Part shown: piece by piece, positions 21,792 through 26,198 of the stretch
Numbering within the stretch: the first letter of the stretch is position 1
How the letters are laid out: each line of letters begins with the position of its first letter
Assembly (NCBI RefSeq): GCF_000003605.2
Contig: NW_003120651.1
Location: forward strand, 1 to 26,198
Source: Saccoglossus kowalevskii
Lineage: Eukaryota > Hemichordata > Enteropneusta > Harrimaniidae
DNA: 26,198 nucleotides
Direction of reading: 5' to 3'
Program-made: the position numbers and the translations under genes
Notes under the pieces: generated by a model
Seen by the model: the letters and a program-made list of their open reading frames with translations, nothing else
Databases searched by the model: none
What the model was told of the DNA's origin: nothing

Positions 21792-22263
21792 TGTTGAATT
21801 TATTTTGTTTGATTCATCACACACCTATAAAACATATAAAACAACGATCCTGCATTCTTTTTTACAGTGATGTCAATCATTTATAGTGAAAAATCGTAGA
21901 ATTTTTGTAACTATTTTAATTAATAAAAAGTGTTTTAATTCCTTCTAATTTTCAAGAACAAGTTGTTCATGCCGTCGGCACGTAGTGGGTTTTAAGCTGT
22001 TAGCACACCGTGCAAAGTTGTTCAAAGTGAATGCAAAGTTGTACAAAGTTTTTGCAAAGTTGGTAGATGTATTTGTATATATGACCTAAATAGTTGGCAT
22101 ATAGAAACGCGCAGTTGTAAAGTCGACGAATTAAATAAAAGTAAGTTGAAAGCAGCCTATAGATGTTCACATGAGCTGAGTGTAAAATGTTAAAAAAAGT
22201 GTGCAAAGTTTGGGAAAACGAAAGAAATGTTGGCGGAGTTGCTTTTATATTTAACCTAAGTCA

Positions 22264-23205
22264 TTGTCATGACGACCCCCAGTTAAATTTCGAAAACATT
22301 AAGTAAATGTATCGATAATGCCTCATATATTAGCAGAATATCACAACAGCCAACTGAAAAATCGACAACAAACTACATACAAAGTTGCAAAAAGCGATTG
22401 CAAAGTTGGTAGTTTCATTCGGGATTTTTACCTGTGACATCATATTAACAAGTCCCATAGTTAAAAGTTCGAATGTATGAATAAATATTTCTGAAAAAGC
22501 TGTTAAATTACCGTAGCATTACTCCAATCTTTAGAGGTCATAGGTCAATCCTAGAATGTACCTGTGCCAGCGATATCGATTTTAAAACACCCAAAAACAT
22601 GAAATAGCCGCCAATTCGGCTTAATTTCAAATAATTCATGCAGCTTTGTGGTTAGGTCAACGACGAATGTTTAAAGTAAAGTGAAACCGGGCGTGGTTAG
22701 TTCTTGCATGGGAGACTCCCTGATTAAACGACCTGTTGAATTTATTTTTTTGTTTCATCACACATCTATAAAACATATAAAACAACGATCCTGCACTCTT
22801 TTTTACAGTGATGTTAATCATTTATACTGTAAAATCGTAGAATTTCTGTAACTATTTTAATTAATGAAAAGTGTTTTAATTCCTTCTAATTTTCAAGTAC
22901 AAGTTGTTCATGCTGTCGGCACGTAGTGGGTTTTAAACTGTTAACAAACCGTGCGAAGTTGTTCAAAGTGAATGCAAAGTTGTAAAAAGTTATTGCAAAG
23001 TTGGTAGATGTATTTGTATATATGACCTAAGTTGTTGGCATATAGAAACGCGCAGTTGCAAAGTCGACAAATTAAATAAAAGTTAGTTGAAAGCAGCCTA
23101 TAAATGTCCCCATGAGCTGAGTGTAAAATGTTAGAAAAAAGTGTGCAAAGTTTGAGAAAACGAAAGAAATGTTGGCGGAGTTGCTTTTATATTTAACCTA
23201 AGTCA
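22264..23205 (+). repeat. M25, type B unit after the type C block
   Basis: Carries CAAGTACAAG, CGTGCGAAG and the B-type 5S segment. Its 5' part has CGAATGTATG in place of CGAAAATATG and ATTACTCCAATCTTTAG. It lies directly after type C units, indicating transfer between blocks. Confidence 0.65.
22655..22733 (+). pseudogene. 5S rRNA-derived segment, M25
   Basis: Carries the M15-M17 type B signature (TCAACGACG, AAGTGAAACCGGGCG, GGTTAGTTCTTGC, CTGATTAAACG) although its upstream neighbour is type C. T7 at 22745-22751. Confidence 0.84.
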
Positions 23206-24146
23206 TTGTCATGACAACCCCGCAGTTAAATTTCGAAAACATTAAGTAAATGTATCGATAATGCCTCATATATTAGCAGAATATCACAACAGCCAACAGA
23301 AAAATCGACAACAAACTACATACAAAGTTGCAAAAAGCGATTGCAAAGTTGGTAGTTTCATTCGTGATTTTTACCTGTGATATCATATTAACAAATCCCA
23401 TAGTTAAAAGTTTGAAAATATGAATAAATATTTCTGAAAAATCTGTTAAATTACCGTAGTGTTACTCCAAGCTTGTAGAGGTCATAGGTCAATTCTAGAA
23501 TGTACCTGTGCCTGCGATGTCGATTTTAAAACATCCTAATATATGAAATAGCCGCCAATTCGGCTTAATTTCAAATAATCCATGCAGCTTTGTGGTTAGG
23601 TCACCGTCGAATGTTTAAAGTAAAGCGCAATCGGGCGTGGTTAGTACTTGTGTGGGAGACTCCCTGAATAAACGACCTGTTGATTTTTTTTGTTTCATCA
23701 CACATCCATAAAACATATAAAACAACAATCCTGCATTCTTTTTAACAGTGATGTCAATCATTTATAGTGAAAAATCGTAGAATTTTTGTAACTATTTCAA
23801 TTAATGAAAAGTGTTTTAATTTCCTTCTAATTTTCAAGGACAAGTTGTTCATGCTGTCGTCACGTAGTGGATTTTAAGCTGTTAACACACCGTGCAAAGT
23901 TGTTCAAAGTGAATGCAAAGTTGTACAAATTAATTGCAAAGTTTGTAGATGTATTTGTATATATGACCTAAGTAGTTGGCATATAAAAACGCGCAGTTTT
24001 ATGGTCGACATATTAAATATAAGTTAGTTGAAAGCAGCCTATATATGTTCACATGAGCTGAGTGTAAAATGTTAGAAAAAAATGTGCAAAGTTTGAGAAA
24101 ACGAAAGAATTGTTGGCGGAGTTGCTTTTATATTTAACCGAAGTCA
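23206..24146 (+). repeat. M26, unit resembling M1
   Basis: Shares with M1 the rare variants CATATAAAAACGCGCAG, TATGGTCGACATATTAAAT, GCAAAGTTTGTAGAT, AGTGGATTTTAAGC and AAAGTTTGAGAAAACG. M27 also begins CCCCCCAG like M1, so M26-M27 parallel the first units of the window about 23.2 kb away. Confidence 0.6.
23599..23677 (+). pseudogene. 5S rRNA-derived segment, M26
   Basis: Box C reads TTAGTACTTGTGTGGGAGAC, with CA changed to TG. TCACCGTCG lies upstream. T8 at 23684-23691, directly after GTTGA. Confidence 0.84.
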
Positions 24147-24539
24147 TTGTCATTACAACCCCCCAGGTAAATTTCGAAAACATAAAGTAAATGTATCGAT
24201 AATGCCTCATATATAAGTAGAATATCACAACAGCCAACTGAAAAATCGACAACAAACTACATACAAAGTTGCAAAAAGCGATTGCAAAGTTGGTAGTTTC
24301 ATTCGTGATTTTTACCTGTGATATCATATTAACAAGTCCCATAGTTAAAAGTTCGAAAATATGAATAAATATTTCTGAAAAAGCTGTTAAATTACCGTAG
24401 TGTTACTCCAAGCTTGTAGAGGTCATAGGTCAATTCTAGAATGTACCTGTGCCAGCGATGTCGATTTTAAAACATCCAAAAACATGAAATAGCCGCCAAT
24501 TCGGCTTAATTTAAAATCATCCGTGCAGCTTTGTGGTTA

Positions 24540-24618
24540 GGTCACCGACGAATGTTTAAAGTAAAGCGCAATCGGACGTGGTTAGTACTTGCATGGGAGA
24601 CTCCCTGAATACACGATC
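24540..24618 (+). pseudogene. 5S rRNA-derived segment, M27
   Basis: Intact GGTTAGTACTTGC with AATCGGACG in the 5S core. The end reads AATACACGATC. T4 at 24630-24633, in the type C TTTTGTTTGTTTC tract. Confidence 0.84.
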
Positions 24619-25475
24619 TGTTGAATTTATTTTGTTTGTTTCATCACACACCTATAAAACATATAAAACAACGATCCTGCATTCTTTTTTACAGTGATGT
24701 CAATAATTTATAGTGAAAAATCGTAGAATTTTTGTAACTATTTTAATTAATGAAAAGTGTTTTAATTCCTTCTAATTTTCAAGAACAAGTTGTTCATGCC
24801 GTCGGCACGTAGTGGGTTTTAAGCTGGTAGCACACCGTGCAAAGTTGTTCAAAGTGAATGCAAAGTTGTACAAAGTTTTTGCAAAGTTGGTTGATGTATT
24901 TGTATATATGACCTAAGTAGTTGGCATATAGAAACGCGCAGTTGTAAAGTCGACGAATTAAATAAAAGTTAGTTGAAAGCAGCTTATAGATGTTCACATG
25001 AGCTGAGTGTAAAATGATAAAAAAAGTGTGCAAAGTTTGGGAAAACGAAAGAAATGTTGGCGGAGTTGCTTTTATATTTAACCTAAATCATTGTTATGAC
25101 AACCCCGCAGTTAAATTTCGAAAACATTAAGTAAATGTATCGATAATGCCTCATATATAAGCAGAATATCACAACAGCCAACTGAAAAATCGACAACAAA
25201 CTACATACAAAGTTGCAAAAAGCGATTGCAAAGTTGGTAGTTTCATTCGTGATTTTTACCTGTGATATCATATTAACAAGTCCCATAGTTAAAAGTTCGA
25301 AAATATGAACAAATATTTCTGAAAAGCTGTTAAATTACCGTAGCGTTACTCCAGCTTGTAGAGGTCATATGTCATGCTAGATGTACCTTGTGCCAGCGAT
25401 GTCGATTTAAACGTCCAAAAACATGAAATATCCACCAATCGGCTTAATTCAAATAATCCTTGCAGTTTGTGGTTA

Positions 25476-25553
25476 GGTCACCGACGAATGTTAAAGTAAA
25501 GCGCAATCGGGAGTGGTTAGTACTTGCATGGGGGACTCCCTGAATAAACGACC
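25476..25553 (+). pseudogene. 5S rRNA-derived segment, M28
   Basis: Reads CGGGAGTGGTTAGTACTTGC, then ATGGGGGACTCCC. One T is missing upstream (ATGTTAAAG). It is followed by the longest T run of the array, T13 at 25560-25572. Confidence 0.83.
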
Positions 25554-26023
25554 TTTTGATTTTTTTTTTTTTCATCACACATTTATAAAACATATAAACC
25601 AACGATCCTGCATTCTTTTTTAAAGTGATGTCAATCATATATAGTCGAAAATCGTGGAATTTTTGTAACTATTTTAATTAATGAAAAGTGTTTTAATTCC
25701 TTCTAATTTTCAAAGACGAGTTGTTCATGCCGTCGGCACGTAGTGGGTTTTAAGCTGTTAACACACCGTGCAAAGTTGTTCAAAGTGAATGCAAAGTTGT
25801 ACAAAGTTATTGCAAAGTTTGTAGATGTTTTTGTATATATGATCTAAGTAGTTGGCATATAGAAAGGCGCAGTTGTAAAGTCGACATATTAAATAAAAGT
25901 TAGTTGAAAGCAGCCTATAGATGTTCTCATGAGCTGAGTGTAAAATGTTAGAAACAAGTGTGCAAATTTTAGGGAAAACGAACGAAATGTTGGCGGAGTT
26001 GCTTTTATATTTAACCTAAGTCA

Positions 26024-26198
26024 TTGTCATGACAACCCCGCAGTTAAATTTCGAAAACATTAAGTAAATGTATGGATAATGCCTCATATATAAGCAGAAT
26101 ATCACAACAGCCAACTGAAAAATCAACAAACTACATACAAAGTTGCAAAAAAGCGATTGCAAAGTCGGTCGTTTCATTCGTGATTTTTACCTGTGATA
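26024..26198 (+). repeat. M29, partial monomer cut by window end
   Basis: The first 175 bp of a further unit. ATGTATGGATAATGCC is shared with the start of M20 (near 17984). A deletion gives AAATCAACAAAC where other units have AAATCGACAACAAAC, and AAAGTCGGTCG replaces AAAGTTGGTAG. Confidence 0.9.

Larger units (their letters stand above)
19277..22263 (+). repeat. Type C block, M21-M24
   Basis: Marked by TTAGCACTTGC, CGACTTGTTG, CACACACCTATAAAAC, CAAGAACAAG, GTTTTTGCAAAG, GTCGACGAATTA and, in M21 and M22, AAAATGATAAAAAAAGTG. The 3' half of M27 (about 24630-25030) carries the same markers and also the M22-specific GTTGGTTGATG, CAGCTTATAG and TCAATAATTTATAG. This means a segment was copied between sites about 4.3 kb apart. 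Confidence 0.75.
1..26198. repeat. Tandem satellite array, ~944-bp monomer, 28 units plus a partial 29th
   Basis: The same sequence recurs end to end throughout. Taking TTGTCATGACAA (or its mutated form) as unit start, monomers begin at 5, 950, 1895, 2841, 3783, 4732, 5678, 6626, 7572, 8516, 9459, 10404, 11336, 12279, 13227, 14171, 15115, 16059, 16996, 17940, 18884, 19828, 20766, 21326, 22264, 23206, 24147, 25091 and 26024. Spacing is 932-949 bp except 560 bp for M23. All units lie in the same orientation. Neighbours differ by scattered substitutions and 1-7 bp indels. No stretch of non-repeat DNA, transposase, reverse transcriptase or terminal repeat was found. Open frames of 60-153 codons recur on the minus strand at the same phase of the repeat, but their ends and reading are broken at random between units, so I do not call them genes. 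Intervals outside the sub-features below hold only monomer sequence. Confidence 0.98.

Noticed and set aside
25444-25638. Minus-strand frame of 64 codons
   Set aside because: It is antisense to the 5S-like segment and T13 run of M28 and is created by one-base deletions in the error-like stretch. Not present in other units.
1-26198. CRISPR array
   Set aside because: The repeats are about 944 bp and contiguous, with no unique spacers and no cas genes.

Overview
The whole window is one head-to-tail tandem array of a single AT-rich repeat. Using the palindrome TTGTCATGACAA as an arbitrary unit start, I count 28 monomers (numbered M1 to M28 below) plus the first 175 bp of a 29th. All full-length units are about 932-949 bp. 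M23 is only 560 bp because of an internal deletion. No unique sequence, array edge, transposon or convincing protein gene is visible, so the array continues past both ends. The base composition, satellite organisation and a eukaryotic-type 5S rRNA fragment in every unit point to a nuclear eukaryotic genome (probably an animal). The sequence alone does not identify the species.

The most informative feature is on the + strand of every monomer: a segment of about 79 bp that matches the 3' part of a eukaryotic 5S rRNA gene. It covers roughly 5S nucleotides 48-104, including the intermediate element and box C of the RNA polymerase III internal promoter. In most units a run of 4-13 T follows about 10-20 bp later, as a Pol III terminator would. 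The 5' half of the 5S gene is degenerate. This is therefore a 5S-derived satellite: either a decayed 5S rDNA cluster or a satellite that captured a 5S-derived element. Whether it still makes a small RNA cannot be told from sequence.

The rest of the monomer holds conserved short structure. There is a run of five CAAAGTK (K = G/T) motifs spaced 10, 11, 10 and 11 bp (helical phasing), and a second pair 21 bp apart. There is a perfect AGGTCA-T-AGGTCA direct repeat, and there are several short perfect inverted repeats.

Diagnostic variants divide the array into blocks. M2-M11 are type A. The 3' half of M12 through the 5' half of M19 is type B. M19 switches from B to A inside the 5S-like segment. 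M21-M24 are type C. M25 is mainly type B, M26 resembles M1, and M27 has a type C 3' half. Alternate monomers are often the closest relatives (M3/M5, M6/M8, M10/M12), suggesting dimer-scale duplication. Two stretches (about 16590-16820 and 25320-25500) carry clusters of one-base deletions that look like uncorrected sequencing error or a decayed copy. The open frames of 60-153 codons on the minus strand are by-products of the repeat, not genes.
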